64,000 bases of DNA from contig JAWUZG010000013.1 of assembly GCA_036785705.1 (NCBI GenBank), positions 20,059,001 through 20,123,000 on the forward strand. Direction: 5' to 3'. Numbering within the stretch: position 1 is the first letter of the stretch; each line of letters opens with the position of its first letter. Source of the DNA: Acanthornis magna. Lineage: Eukaryota; Chordata; Aves; Passeriformes; Acanthizidae. Shown in pieces: positions 47,693 to 60,330 of this stretch. The position numbers were made by a program, and so were the translations under genes. The notes under the pieces are model-generated. The model had not been told where the DNA came from, made no database searches, and saw only the letters and a list, made by a program, of their open reading frames with translations.

Positions 47693-49977
47693 TCTGCCCT
47701 TCGCTGAGCCCCGAGAGCTGCAGTGCTCTCTGCACAGCCCAGCAGGAGCACTGGCTCCCGGGCACTGCAGGCATGCCTGCCAGGGCTCCGGAAAACATCC
47801 CCAGGGATGCTGTGGGAAGTGTTTCCTCGCCCAGGCCTCCGCCCAGATGCTATTGTAATCTTTATCTTCAAGCAAGAGACAGGGAGTCTGCCAGGACGCG
47901 GCTGGTGTTGGTAGAAACCGTTGTCATAAGCTGCCTTAGGGTGGAAAAAGGCTGGATAAGACAAAGCCTGTTTGACTCACAGAGTAGAAATACTGACTTC
48001 TCTTCCCTTGGATTGTGTCCCTGGGCTCCAGCCTCCGGAGGAGGCTAGAAGCTTATGGCTTTAGTCCCAAAGAGAGTATTTGTTTCATCATAGTTTTTCT
48101 GCTGATCGTGTCACAGAGATAAACCCCTGTGTGGACAGAAATCTTTTTAGGCAGCACCAATTTTTTTAGGGGGCACATCCTGTTATCCTTGCTTGCTTAC
48201 AGGGCCCTTTCAACTCAAAACAAACCATCACTGGCTACAATAAAATTCTTGAAGAACACTGAAAGGCCCAGAATAAAAAAAAATCAGATCCTTTAGAGAC
48301 TGCAGATACTTAAAATGTGTTTGGGAGAGAACTGAAGTAGGTGAAATTGCTTCCTGAGGAAAAACACTCTCTGCCTACCACTGATAGGACAGAACTCCAA
48401 GAGGGGTTCTTGGAGACTGAAGTTGACCCAACATCCCACAGAGAGAGGAGGGCTTGGAAGTGATGCCCCAGATTTTTTTTGTCATTTATTGGGCCACGCC
48501 AGTAGCTGCTGGTGCTGCTGTGGGACAGGGAGTAAGCACCACAGTCACCCCTGGAGTGCACTTGACAAGTGGTTAGGAAAGTGTTTAGAGTGGGAAGAAA
48601 TGTTCATTTCCCTGGAAAGGAGGAGAAAATGCTTAAGGAAAAAGTTTTGTTAAAATTACAGTCTGTGGATTATTGTTTGCTGGGAACAGAGTGCTTCTGA
48701 TGTATTTTTTAATACCAAAGGTTGCTGCACGTGGGAATAAACAGAAGTTATTAATATGTCCTCGCAGGATGCCCTGGCTGGAAGTGGAGCCCAGGGTGAA
48801 GCTGCAAAGATCTGCAGGGCTCTTGTCTTGTCTTTGCCCTTTCCCTCCTTGTCTTAACCCGATTGTGCCCGACCTGGCTCTGCTGCAGCTGGGGCACTGT
48901 GACCTGACCTATGGCCTGGGCTGTTGGGAAACTCTGATTAATTAATGGTTGTAAAGCATTGCTGGGGCTTGGCAGGAAAGGCACAATGGGTACATAAAGT
49001 ACTGGGAGGGAGCACAATGATGTGATGTTTATGTACAGAAGAACTTCAAAGTCAAGTTTTCTTTCTTAAAATACCCTTTTTTTTTGCATATGAATTTCAC
49101 ATATGGAATTGCTATTGTGGAGAGTTTTGTTGCAACCTAAGGACAGTTATTCAAGGGACAGAAAATCAGAGTAAATCTTAAACCTTCTGCATGGCTGTCA
49201 CATAATTAATTTCTTGTTTTATCAAGATTATCTCCCCAAATGAATGATGAGAATAATATGTTTTCAATACTGTTCATTCAGTAATTAATCATTGCAGGGA
49301 AGAAACTTCATTTCAAGTGCTAGTAAAGTATATGTAAATTATTAATCAGAGGGTTGAACTAACAACAGATCACTGGATGCCATCCAGGAGAGATGACACA
49401 CGGCCACTTGCACACACTTCTTAAAAGCAGAAATTTTATCCAGCCATTCCAAAACTCTCAGGAGAGCTGGTAAGTTACAGATATGCTGAGGGAAATCATA
49501 TTCAGATTTAAGGATTCAGTATTGCACCAAGCATTGTAGAAAAGAACTGAAGAAAAATAAAATGTACAATATTTCTTAAAGTTCAAATGCAGCAGTCTGT
49601 CTTGGAAGACAAAAAAGATGATAAGAAAAGAATTGGTAAGTCCAAGCTGGCAGTTATTAGAATAGTAAAAACATAGTGCTTATGTACATAATGGTTTAAC
49701 TTAGATTAAAAACCATAACTTATCTGAAAACCCTCTTTTTAGTACGTTGGGGTTAAATATGGTTCACAGCAGCTCTCACAATTAAATTGTTTTTCCCTCG
49801 CTTCCATAAACTATATTAAAAATCATTTCCTGAAAAGTAAGAAAAGATCATTATTTTGTTTGCAAACCAACCCCATGTTACTCCTTCCTTTAAAGGGAAA
49901 CCATGTGGAGCTCCAGCACCAGGATCACACACCCCGAGCCCAGGCACAGCAAAGAGCCCCACTGCTCTCTGGTGTTT
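47693..49977. other. Noncoding sequence
   Basis: GC-rich to about 48,050, then AT-rich. The interval 49,030-49,360 has conserved-element-like texture (TAATTAATC, ATTATTAATCAG). No gene was recognised. Confidence 0.45.
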
Positions 49978-50038
49978 CACAGCATCATGGAATCCTTTAG
50001 GTTGGAAAAGCCCTCTAAGATCACCAAGTCCAACTTGA
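49978..50038 (-). mobile_element. CR1 LINE terminal fragment, minus orientation
   Basis: 'AGCATCATGGAATCCTTTAG', 'GTTGGAAAAGCCCTCTAAGA' and 'TCACCAAGTCCAACTTGATG' are the last 60 bases of a CR1 element in the opposite sense. Confidence 0.9.
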
Positions 50039-53000
50039 TGGGAAAGATCTGAGTTTTACACTCATCTCTTCCTTCTGCCTGTTTGCACTTGGTATGGGAT
50101 GGTACTAAAAGAATTTCCAAGGGTAAGAGCACAATGTGCAATCTCCAAATGACTGCAGGCTCATGTGCTTGCCACGAGAGCAGCTATAAATGCACCGTCA
50201 GCCTTGAGACTCGTGTTGAAAAGCAGGGAAATGCAGGAACTTGTCCCCAGCAGGAAGGTGGGCTCTCCAGGCCACGCGCTGCAACTCAAGGCGTTATCCT
50301 CCCCCTCTTTACCATCCACCCTCTCCCCTTCCCAGGAGTTCTGTCAGTGTTTACCCAGGAATTTCCACTGCTGTAGGTGAGGGTGATGCTCTGTTCCCTC
50401 AGCAGAGTTGGGCAGGAAGCACTGGGCTCTCCCGCTGGCACAGTGGTGGTTCTGAGGCGCTCCCTGACATGGTGCCATCCTCACAAGGACATTGATAGTC
50501 TGTCACGGGACACATGGGGTGGCCCTAAGTGGAACCCAGAATTCCCATTTCCTTCTTCTGCACTGGGAGCTCGGTGGCTCCATCGTGGAGGTGACAAGGT
50601 TAAAAAAGATGGGGAGAAATGGGAATATTCCTCCAGGCTTCGTTGTGGATGCAAAGGGCCCTTGAGGGATTAAAATATGAAGATGGAAACTGTCATCTAT
50701 TTTTGGAAATGTTTTCCTCTCAGGGACTAACTCCAAGGCTATTAATCAGCATAACAAGAAGAGGAAGAGACTCTCAAAGATCAATTGCTCCTCGCTGGAG
50801 AAGTAGTTCAAAATAATTGTATATGTGTTGGGGCTCTTTTTGGTGTAATTGAATGGTACCAAAAGAGTCAAGTATATTTAAGGGATAATCTCTCCTGTGC
50901 TGTAGTGAACAAAGCAATAAATGCCTGTTGAGATTGATTAATCACTGAGGAGGTGCCAAGGAGTTTAATCCATCCTAGAAGTCTTTTATGACAAGGATCC
51001 TGCAAACTGGTGGGGATTATTATTATGCACAAAAACTGATAGAAAAATTTTTAAAAATCCCTTGTCTTTGAAATACACAAATATTATGTTTCTGCATCTA
51101 CCTGCAGGAAACCTCCACCCCAGAGGCTGGGATAAGGATCTGCTGGTAAAACTGCCTGTGGACAGGAAAGGTTCATGCAGTGTAATTCCTAGAAAGCTGT
51201 CACCTCCCTCATTCTGGTGGAGATAAAGAGGAAAAGCATGGAGTAAGATTCTTCTGACAAAAGAAGCTTGAACAGACAGACCTTTCAGTCTTACAAAGCA
51301 GCAGAAGAATAGTCATTCAAGCACACAGAAGTGCTCTGAGAGCCAGAAGAGTTTCCCCAGGAACTCTCTGGCTGCACCTCCATCCCATACCTCCCAGTGG
51401 CACAGCCAGGAACTGTCCCATTCATTTGGGAATACTTGGTGGGTGCAGTAATATATCCCTAAACTGTGTTTTTGGAAGGATCTTCTTTTGCCTCCCAGTT
51501 TCAGCTCAGAATTCCATTAACTTCTAACGTGCCTTATGATAAGGAGTAGCTCAAAAGATCCTTTATGAGTTGCCATAAAAGTTGGGAGTGAAGGCAAATG
51601 CTTCTCCTTGTGGAAGTGTAAAGGTGCAAAGGTGAGGCTACAAACCTGGGCTGGACGTGGCCATCACTGGGTTCAAACCCACGAGGGGCTGTGTGCTGGG
51701 AGAGCATTTTCACTGACATTCTGGAAAATCAAATGGAAGACATAACCAGCATGAAAGCACCTCAGGGCTTGACTGCTGGCCCTTCAATTCAGTGGGACTT
51801 TCTCCATCAGCTTTAAAAAGTGTGGAGTCAGACCCCAAAGGAGACCCACAGCTGCTGTTACCTTGGCAGGGCTGCTACAACTGCCTTGACTGCTCGCACA
51901 GGATGTGGTGAGAGTGTTTGCTGGTTAAGGAACTGGATGGGACCCAAGAGATCTGATTTCAGGGTTTATTTCTGCCCTGGACTTCCCGTGTGATCTTGGG
52001 AACATCACTTAACCGGGGCTGTCTGTCCCCAGTCACACCCCACCACCACCACTTCGTTTCTCGTCCCAAACGGGACTTTTAGCAAGGGAGGATGAAGGAT
52101 GCCTTGCGTGAAGTGCCCCCCAGACTTTGCACAACGTGGCCCCAGCGTTGGCTGACAGCTCTGTGAGGCAAAAGCACTGGAATTTTGGAGCAGAAACATT
52201 TTTCACATGGGATAAAAACCTTATTTTGCCTACCTGATTGGATATAATGCTCAGAGCTGTAACTACTCAGGAATGAACTGTCCCTAATTCTTATGAGAAT
52301 ATTCCTGTCTTGATTAATCTAATATGAACAAAAAATATTAGTATGAGAGAAGTCTGAAAATTGCTCTTTGTTATTACTTGTACGTAATAGATGAGGTTAA
52401 AATAAAATTCATATTCTCTTCACCTTCTCCTGAACAGTAGTTGGTATTTGATATCAAGAGATTTTTTCCTATTAAATTAATCAGAACTTGTCAAGTTCTA
52501 GGTAACGTCAAGGTTTTTTTAATTTTTTTTTTTTGGGAGGGCTAACTTCAGAATGAATACCAGTGAGTTTGAAAAGGGTATACATTTTTCATTATGTCAG
52601 ATGAAAAGAACATCCTTCCTATTTGTATGATAGCGCAATAAAAGACATCACCAGTGACTTCAGCTCCTGGGTAATTTTTCACTTGTCTATCTGGTTCATT
52701 TTTCTTTGATCAAACAAAGACTAAAAATACTGTGGCATTTTACTACTTCAAAACTCAGGCATACGTAGACTTTATCTTTCCAAGGGAATATTGGAAACTA
52801 CTGAATATTTGAATTGCCTGAACTCGGCGGTTTTTGGATGAGGACCAATTTCACCAAGCGTAGCAGAGCTGCAGCATCGCCTCTCACGGTGCTCACTGCA
52901 ACCCCACCCTGGTGCTGTCGCCAGCCAACACACGAGTGGGGCTGAATCAAGCACTTACAAGCTGGGGGGAGTTGCAATGCCCACTTTCGTTGCCCACATA

Positions 53001-53084
53001 TTTGAAAATCGTCTTAATTTCTTTTTATTTCCCACCAGAGGAGAAAAATGATAATGTCAGAAGTGGCTCGGGCTCCTTGGTTGC
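50039..53084. other. Noncoding sequence
   Basis: Unique DNA, including an AT-rich candidate regulatory stretch at 52,230-52,640 and a T-run at about 52,515-52,535. No coding exon or named repeat was recognised. Confidence 0.45.
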
Positions 53085-53815
53085 TCAAAGCATCCCCTCC
53101 AGTCGCCTGACCCTGATTAATTCTTCCCCTGTGCTGCCTGCTTGCCTTTGTCTTTTGCTTTCTACCTTCTTGCTATGCTTATCTTCGAACACTTCCCCTA
53201 ATCCCACTCACTTCTCTATCATTTATTTTCCTCCTTTGTCCCCAAAATCAATGGCAATGTTCTTAACTCTTGCCGCCTGAACTTCCTTTCCTTTATCTCA
53301 CTTCCTCTCCTCTCTGCAGCGTTGTGTTCCTACTTCTCTCTCCACCACACATCCATTCAGCATTTTCTGCAATACTTTTCTCCCTTTCTCCATCGCTGGC
53401 TCTCCACTTTCCCTTGGCTCCCCTTGCTCCTGCAGCTTTCCCAGCTCACCAGGTGCTCCAGCCCTCCACTCCTCCTTTCTGGTGAGGCAGTGACTTTCCA
53501 CGTCCTGAAGGGCCTTTACTCCACTTCTCCCCTCTAGCTGCTGAGCTCCTCTGCAGTTTTCTCATCAGTCACTCTACCAGTGTTGTCACCTGAACCTCTG
53601 CTCCCAGATGTGTCCACATCTGCATCAGCCCATTCAAAATGCTTTTGCCTCAATCTTCAACTTTTCCATCCTCACCTTACAACTGTCCCGATTTCCATGA
53701 TGAAGCTTTCCCTTCTCTCAAAGCCTTCCCTGCAACCCATCCTCTTTCTTCTCACCATTAATAATCCCTGCTCTCTCCCTCATCTAAACTGCTCCGTGTC
53801 TCTTGCCTTTTTTAG
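53085..53815. other. Pyrimidine-rich stretch, plus strand
   Basis: For about 730 bases the plus strand is dominated by C and T in short irregular words such as TTCCTTTCCTTTATCTCACTTCC and CTCTCCACTTTCCC, without being a simple repeat. Frames through it are rich in Leu, Ser, Pro and Phe with no domain. It runs straight into the ancient-repeat tail at 53,810 and may be the body of the same old element, or the polypyrimidine-rich end of an unrecognised one. Confidence 0.5.
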
Positions 53816-53910
53816 ACTGTAAGTGCTTTGGGACAGGGAACATGGATCATCTATGTTTATAGAGTGACTGGTAAATTCTGTGACACTGTATAAATATTTC
53901 CTTTATTAAT
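53810..53910 (+). mobile_element. Probable ancient LINE/MIR-like 3' tail
   Basis: 'TTAGACTGTAAGTGCTTTGG', 'GACAGGGAACATGG' and 'ACTGTATAAATATTTCCTTT' follow the well-known 3' tail plan 'tagACTGTAAGCTCttGgGgcAGGGA ... aataAATatt' shared by L2, MIR and related ancient amniote repeats. The exact family cannot be decided by eye. Confidence 0.5.
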
Positions 53911-54090
53911 TACAGTCTCCAGCATGAGACCTTTCTTCAAAAAAGGTCTGCAGAAAGGAAATACATATTTTGGCAGCATCTCATTGAGTGTGTTGACCTC
54001 CGTGTATAATTTCCCTCGCAGCACAGGAAAGCACATCCCACAGCGATCGCTATCGGCACGACAGACACGCAGCCCTCCTTCCTCATGCAG
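53911..54090. promoter_or_regulatory. Unique flank of a candidate noncoding exon
   Basis: Contains a CAGCGATCGCTATCGGCACG segment with four CpGs in an otherwise CpG-poor area, then a pyrimidine tract ending CTTCCTCATGCAG, which would serve as a splice acceptor. It has conserved-element texture. Confidence 0.3.
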
Positions 54091-54237
54091 GAGATAAAGA
54101 CCTATCTGTTAACCTCCTGTTTGTCTCCACATCATCGCAGACCCATTACCTGATAACATTTTAAGCAAGGGTGACATTTCCTACACCTCAGCTCCCACAA
54201 TTAGATCTGCGTGTCAGAGAACATCATGTCGGTGCAG
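54091..54237 (+). ncRNA. Candidate noncoding exon
   Basis: A polypyrimidine tract and CAG at 54,088-54,090 form a good acceptor, and GTGCAG|GTAAGG at 54,232-54,243 is an excellent donor. Together they bound 147 bases. All three frames contain stops (TGA, TAA, TAA), so it is not a coding exon. The sequence is non-repetitive and looks conserved. It could be an exon of a rightward lncRNA, a 5' UTR exon, or a conserved enhancer with chance splice sites. Confidence 0.3.
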
Positions 54238-56534
54238 GTAAGGAGAAGTGAGGCATTAATCTTCCCTGGCGGCGCCGGTGCCAACTGTTTGTCAGGGCTG
54301 GAGTAACATTTCACTTCATTCCTTCACTTTGACATGAGGCTTTCTGTGGTGTTCGAGCCTCCCCTGTCAGTGGGCACTGGCTGAGGAGCTCATTGTGTGG
54401 GTGTTTCCTCAGCTGGCCAACAACTGATTTGTGTCCTTCTCACTCATATGGCATCTTGGAGTGCTACTGAGGTGGAGAAAAACCCTTCTGGTGCCTGGGC
54501 TGAGTGGGGGGCATGGAGGGACCTTTGCAAGTGTGTGTCCCACGGTGTGGATTAGCTGTGTGTAATATGGACAGCAAAGAGATTGAGTAGAAGAGAAAAT
54601 CCAGGGAGGAAATACATGCCCTTGCCAAAAATGCTATAAATAAATCCTGCCACAGGCAGCACGGCCTGGTCTCAATAATGCCCAGGCTCTTCTTTCAAAC
54701 TTTCCCCTGCTTTGTAGAGCTATGTCTGTACAGCCCCAGCAATAGAAGTGTCTTTACACTCATGTATTTACAATCACTTTTAATTTTTATAGGGAAGCAG
54801 ATTAAATTTTGTTCATAAAAGACACTTTTTATCATTTTCACTGTTTCCGCATTAGGAATTGTACCAGTAACAACTACACCAAGTATATAAATATATTTTA
54901 AATAATCAGCTGCCTTACTCAAATAGATGAATATGAAACGTGTAGAGACCTCACTCTAGTCCTTCATCAGCTCTCTCATAAATGAGTCTTAATGAAATAT
55001 TGACTTAGTGCTGGCACTGTTTCAAGAGCTTGCTTGCACCTTACCCCAACCAGTGTAATATCAAAAGCCTAATCACAGCATAAATCATCACAAACAAACA
55101 AACAATCAAACAAACATGTTTGATTGCTTTGCAGTGTGAGAGTTTAACAAGGCTTTCCCAACTGGGATGCTGGAAGCAAGGTAAGCCCAAATTGACAGCT
55201 GCTCGGCTGGAAACTGTAATGATCGGGACCCAGCAGGAGAAAAGTCTGTGTGAACTGGGATTTTAAAGAGCCAACGATGCCTCAGTAAAAACTCTTATGT
55301 TGGAGAGATTGTTCATTCTGAATAGCTATTGAGCCCATCAATACCTGTGCCCTACTGCAGAAGAAACACACAGACTATTTCTACCCCTGTGTTTTATTCA
55401 CCTCCTTTTACAGATTTCCTCCAGAAAACAGAGCAATAATGAAATGATGTTACAAAATGGTGCAAAAGGCAAAGGCAAAGCTGTCAGAGAGCTGCAGAGG
55501 GTCCCACGGTGCCAAAGGACTCTGTGGCAAAACAGCAGATCCAATTCAATTCTGCTCAGCTCAAAGGGAAACCCCCAGCCTTGTGTCTGTGTACTCACTG
55601 ATGAGCTCCTCTTCAGCTCTCACCACTTAGAAAAGAGATCTGAGAGCCACTGCTGATAGTTTGAAGAAACATCAGTCAAAGCTCCCAGGCAGCCAAAAAG
55701 GCAACTAGAATATATAGGCATGTGTGCCTGAAAGCTCATTTAATTTTTCCAGCTGTATAGCTGGTGCAATAAAAGGTGCTACATCTGTCCATGAGCTCTG
55801 ATCCATCTGCATCCTTCGACCATCACAACTGAAGCAAAATGCCACTAAACCAGACAACATCACTATGCCACTAGATAAATTCATGTGTGCTCACCTCTTG
55901 AATATTGTGTGCCGTTCCCCCGTATCCCCCTCAGCCTGGAAAACGAGATGATTGAAGGGGAAATATGATAAAGATCTGTAATAGCCTGAGTGGCATGGAG
56001 GAGGTGTAATGGGAGCGATTATGTGGTACTCAATTTAAGAATAAGTGTTTGCCACATGAAACTTCTGAGCAGTTAAAGCAAATAGCAGGAACTCCTTTTT
56101 TTTTTTTTTTCCACGTAAAACCTACTTAAATTGTGGAATTAATTTGCCTCAGTGTGTCAACTCTATAAAAAAATTAATGGATTTTAAAGGGATAAGACAA
56201 ATTTACATAGGGAAGGTCCAAAGGATGGATTGTGCCTCTTTCTTCCTTTTTGCACTCAGTTTATACTGAGCTGTACTGACTTGTTCCTCCTTGAGTGGTC
56301 TCACACCTCCTTCAGTGTCCACACCTGCTGATTGCTCCGGGATCTTTTATTACTGTGCAGCTTCTGCTTTATGTGGCTTTCTGCTGGTCACTAAAAATAT
56401 CATCAAATATGGAGACTATATCAAAATATGGCCTTAGCATGCCTGGAGCTCCTTATGGGCACTGGGCATAAGGAAGGGAAAGTATGGATGAGATCACATT
56501 TTGTGTCCCAAAATCATAGTTTTCCCATAACTAC
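54238..56534. other. Noncoding sequence
   Basis: Includes a CpG-containing phrase at about 54,268-54,285 (CCCTGGCGGCGCCGGTG), the (AAAC)n inverted repeat at 55,091-55,126 and a T-run at 56,097-56,110. No gene was recognised. Confidence 0.45.
55091..55126. repeat. (AAAC)n stretch with 9-bp inverted repeat
   Basis: CAAACAAACAAACAATCAAAC leads into a perfect inverted repeat: CAATCAAAC (55,103-55,111), a six-base loop, then GTTTGATTG (55,118-55,126). Confidence 0.9.
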
Positions 56535-56695
56535 ACAGAATCACACAATCATTTAGGATGGAAAACTCCTCCAAGATCATCAAGTCCAAGCTGTGCCCAG
56601 TCCCCACCTTGTCACCCAGGCCAGAGCATTGAGTGCCACATCCAGCCATTCCTTGGACATCTCCAGGGATGGAAACTCCACCACCTCTTTGTGGT
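56535..56695 (-). mobile_element. CR1 LINE fragment, minus orientation
   Basis: 'ACAGAATCACACAATCATTT', 'AGGATGGAAAACTCCTCCAA', 'GATCATCAAGTCCAAGCTGT' and 'CTCCAGGGATGGAAACTCCA' show the CR1 3' end complement. It is followed about 130 bases later by a plus-strand copy of a different subfamily. Confidence 0.92.
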
Positions 56696-56825
56696 TACAA
56701 CAATTAAGGTGGCTACAAAGACTAAGGTACCACCTGGAACCATCACTGCCAGCAGAACAATATTTATCTATTTCTATCTAATGGCTTTAAACTGAAATAA
56801 ATGGCTTTTTCTATCTAACGGCTTC
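56696..56825. repeat. Short linker with duplicated phrase between two CR1 copies
   Basis: TTTCTATCTAATGGCTTTAAACTGA (about 56,769-56,793) recurs as TTTCTATCTAACGGCTTCAAACTGA (about 56,807-56,831), a 38-base-spaced target-site-like duplication adjoining the next CR1. Confidence 0.8.
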
Positions 56826-57074
56826 AAACTGACAGAGGACAGGGTTAGATGGGATATTGGAAAGAAATTCTTCCCTGTGAGAGTTCTGAGGCCTTGGCAC
56901 AGGGCACCCAGAGAGGCTGTGGCTCCCCCTGGATCCCTGGAGGTGACCAAAGCCAGGCTGGGTGGGTCTTGGACCACGCTGGGACAGTGGAAGGTGTCCT
57001 TGCCCATGGCAGGGGGCAGCACTGGATGATCTTTAAGGTCCCTTCCAGCTCAAACCATTCCATGTTCCTGTGAT
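56826..57074 (+). mobile_element. CR1 LINE 3' fragment, plus orientation
   Basis: 'GGTTAGATGGGATATTGGAA', 'CAGAGAGGCTGTGGCTCCCC', 'GGTGACCAAAGCCAGGCTGG', 'TGCCCATGGCAGGGGGCAGC' and 'TTTAAGGTCCCTTCCAGCTC' make a 250-base 3' end. The terminal repeat is degenerate (CATGTTCCTGTGA). Confidence 0.95.
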
Positions 57075-60000
57075 GATTATTTGTATTTATGAAGTACCTC
57101 CCAGCAAAGCTTTGCCCTGTGCTGGAGCCAGGGCCCTGGCAGTGTCCGTGCCCCCTGGTTAGGAATGGCTTAGCTGGAGCAAACCTCTGCCTGTGCAGCT
57201 GCTGTCATTTCAGATGAGCAGGAGTCACTGCACAACATGGGAAGCACAGTCCTTGTGCTCAGCCTCTCCACAGCTGCTGCCCTTAGCAGCACTGTCGTGT
57301 TTAAGGTTTCACACGGGGTGGGATAAGGAGCTTTGAGTCATCTGCAAGCATGAACAGCGAGTGTTAGAGTCAGGATTAGGGCTGGGGTCCCCTTGGCTTC
57401 ACTCCTGCACTTCTTTAGTCCACAGTTCATAAGCACAGAGGGACAGAAATGCTGGCTTCGACCTAGGATTCAGTCCAGTGTCCCAGAGCATGGGATTGGA
57501 AATCCCTTCCAAAATTATTCCTCATTAGCCTCCAAAGTTATCCAGAATATTTTCATATCCACAGGTCCCTGTTGCCCTCAGAGGGCACAAACACACACAC
57601 AAACACACACACACTGACCAGCCTCCTTCCCTCCCCAGAACAGCTTTTCCTCGTTTGGGGCTACCCTGCACAACTCCAGTTCCTGCCAGTGGGAGTTGTG
57701 TGTGTGTCTCAGAAGAGAATTTGGCTGCAGAACAGTATTTTAACTACTATATTTAACATATTGTGTTATGACATTTACAATATTTCCCCCAAAGCTCTTC
57801 TCAGATTGAAGAGAAGCGACTCTCTGCGTTGTGCTGGCCCTTTTTCCTTGCTGATTGACAGGGAAATTAAATCAGTTCATTGCTTGTATGTTGTACACGA
57901 CTAATTGTGCTCAGCATGGTTGAGCAATAGCTCATTCTGTGAGCCACCCCATGGACTTCCCCAGAGCCTGTCCCTGCGAGGGAGGGCTCCTCCTGAACGA
58001 GGCTGGGGCTCTGCCTGCATCTGAATGAAGGTCTTTGTCACCAGAGAAAGTTTGGGGGCTGGGGGATGTTTTATTTTGGGGGAGGTTGTCCAGGTTTCCC
58101 TGGGTGCATTCAGCTGTTTGAGTGTAGTTCGTAAAGCTGGATTGGAATAACATTTACAGCAAAATCTGTTTCATTTGATGTTAATTATTTAATATAAATT
58201 CAGTTATTATGCCATGCCCCAGTAGCACACAAACTGTTCAACCATAAACAGATGAAAGACTACTTCAGGGGCAAACCACTAATGTCTGGAGACATGAGTC
58301 AGATAACGGAGTCTTGGAGAGGAGGAGGAGGAATCTATATCCAAGAGTAACTGAACACAGCCCTTTTAATCTAGAAATAGGACTATAAATTCCAGGAGAT
58401 AAATTAGTCTTCTGAAATGTTTGGTTCTGTGGGCCTCAAAAGAATAAAGTAGTGTGCACAATTTTGTAGAGAGGGAATAGTTCATTGAGACCAAAAAAAC
58501 CTTAACTTCAAAACAAAAGCATAGCAGTGCATTAATTTCCCTGGAGTCCTTTGGAACAGTTTGGATCATTTCTAGTGCTGTTCATACAGCCTTTTAGAGT
58601 GAACTATTACAAGAAGAAACTTCCCTATACCCAAAGCCCAAGCTATGTCTTAAGTGTACAACCAGAGGCAGATCAAAATTCGTCAAAGAGCTCTCCAGTG
58701 CCTTCAGAGAGACACGTGATGGTCACAACTTCTGCCTCTGAGTGCTTGAAAGCTGCTTCTGTTGGAAATGTGGATTCTAAATCTATACTATTCCTCCTGT
58801 TTGGCTGAATTTGAGGATTGTACCTCTGATTTGTGTTGGTCTGGACCTGGAGTAGGCAACTTCCCATGTCCCTGCTGCAAGAACTTTCACCTCTGGAAAA
58901 TTCAGGCTCTCTGCAGTGTTCAGTGGTGTGATCCCCTGCTATGGTAATATTTAATGGTACTGTCTCTAGGGTCCATAACATGCCTTGGGGTCTATTTCTG
59001 AGCATCCTGAGCATCCCCTGCTGAACCTGAGAATGGACGGTGCCTTAGGAACCTCTCCCCAGCACAAGGCCAAGCAGTGCTGTGTCAATACATTTTCCAA
59101 GTCCATTTTGTGATTAAAAAAGCTGAGTGCCATTCTGGAAGGTAATTTAAGCACTTCAAAGTGTAAACCTGATTGAAAGCCAGTGACAGTGAAGGTGCAA
59201 TTCACCTTATCCCCCATATCTGTCCCAAAGGTGGACCAGCCTTCCTGGGATTCCTCACAGGCAGCAGAGAGCAAGGTTCCTGGGGCTGGTGACAGATGTA
59301 GGTGACATGGTCTGCCCTGTATAGGCACTGAGCTTTCTCCACTGGCTCAGAGAGAGCCCAGGCATCCATGTGGGACAGATATCCAACTTGCAGACAATTA
59401 GAGATACGTAAATTAGAGGTTTAAGTATTCTAAAATGTAGTGCAGGGTACAGATACTGAAAAAACCCTATTAGATGGTGTGCTAGATCTGCTGATGTGAC
59501 TTCAGAGTTTCCAGGGTCCAATAAAGTCTCTTCTATAGGTCTCTGCTATACCTAAAAGCTCATATTTCCATGCAGTTTAGATGCCACCGTTATGCTAACA
59601 GCACAGGAATTAAGTGTGCTCTGGTACAATCTCTGCACAATTAGGAATCCAACTCCAGGAATGTAGCTCTCAATTCACACTTGAAATAGCACAGGGCTGG
59701 CTTTTTAGTAGTTTCCCCTCTGTGCCTTTTATTCCCACCTGCAGAATGCTCATCCTCCAGAGGTTTAAGAATATGTTGTATTTTAGGGACAGCAGAGCAC
59801 TTGGCAGCATTGGGAAGTGCACCCTGCAGTGATGGAGACCAGTGAGAACTTCGAGGTAGAACCAGCCTTTAACTAAGCCTTTTTGGGAACTGCCAACCCC
59901 AAAGCCCATCAGACACACCTCAGGCACCAGGGAAGCTGTAGGAACTCTTTTAATGTCTGTCCCTGTAGTTGTAAAGTCTGTCATTGCTGTTCACGAGAGA

Positions 60001-60129
60001 CAACTAATCAATAACCATGGAACCAAATAGGCAAATAAAAATAAAATCCATTAAGATGGCAGAGGTATTTACTTGTTGTATTTACACCATGGAGAGCTGC
60101 ACTGTCAGTCAGTGCTTCCCCTTCACAAG
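57075..60129. other. Noncoding sequence
   Basis: Unique DNA with a short (CA)n-like stretch at 57,590-57,613. The frames at 58,673-59,014 and 58,966-59,328 (113 and 120 residues, minus strand) have no recognisable domain. No RNA gene was recognised. Confidence 0.45.
57589..57613. repeat. Interrupted (CA)n microsatellite
   Basis: ACACACACACAAACACACACACAC with one AA interruption. Confidence 0.9.
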
Positions 60130-60330
60130 ATAGAAGCAATTTGTGCAGACTGATCCCAGTTTTCTCATTAATATGTAAATGAGGCATGCCAGTTGTTAGG
60201 TTAGAAGAAAGCTGTCATGTTTATTGTGACAGATTTAATGGATGTGTTTGGATTGTGCATTCAATGTGTTTTCAAGAGCATGTCTTATCTTTGTTTAGGC
60301 AGTAAATCAAACATGTAAACAACAATTCAT
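60130..60330. promoter_or_regulatory. Candidate conserved noncoding element
   Basis: A repeat-free block with an octamer-like TAATATGTAAATGAGG, TATTGTGACAGATTTAATGG, and forkhead-type GTAAACAACA at about 60,315. It has dense, varied motifs and no frame. Enhancer identity is inferred from texture. Confidence 0.35.
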
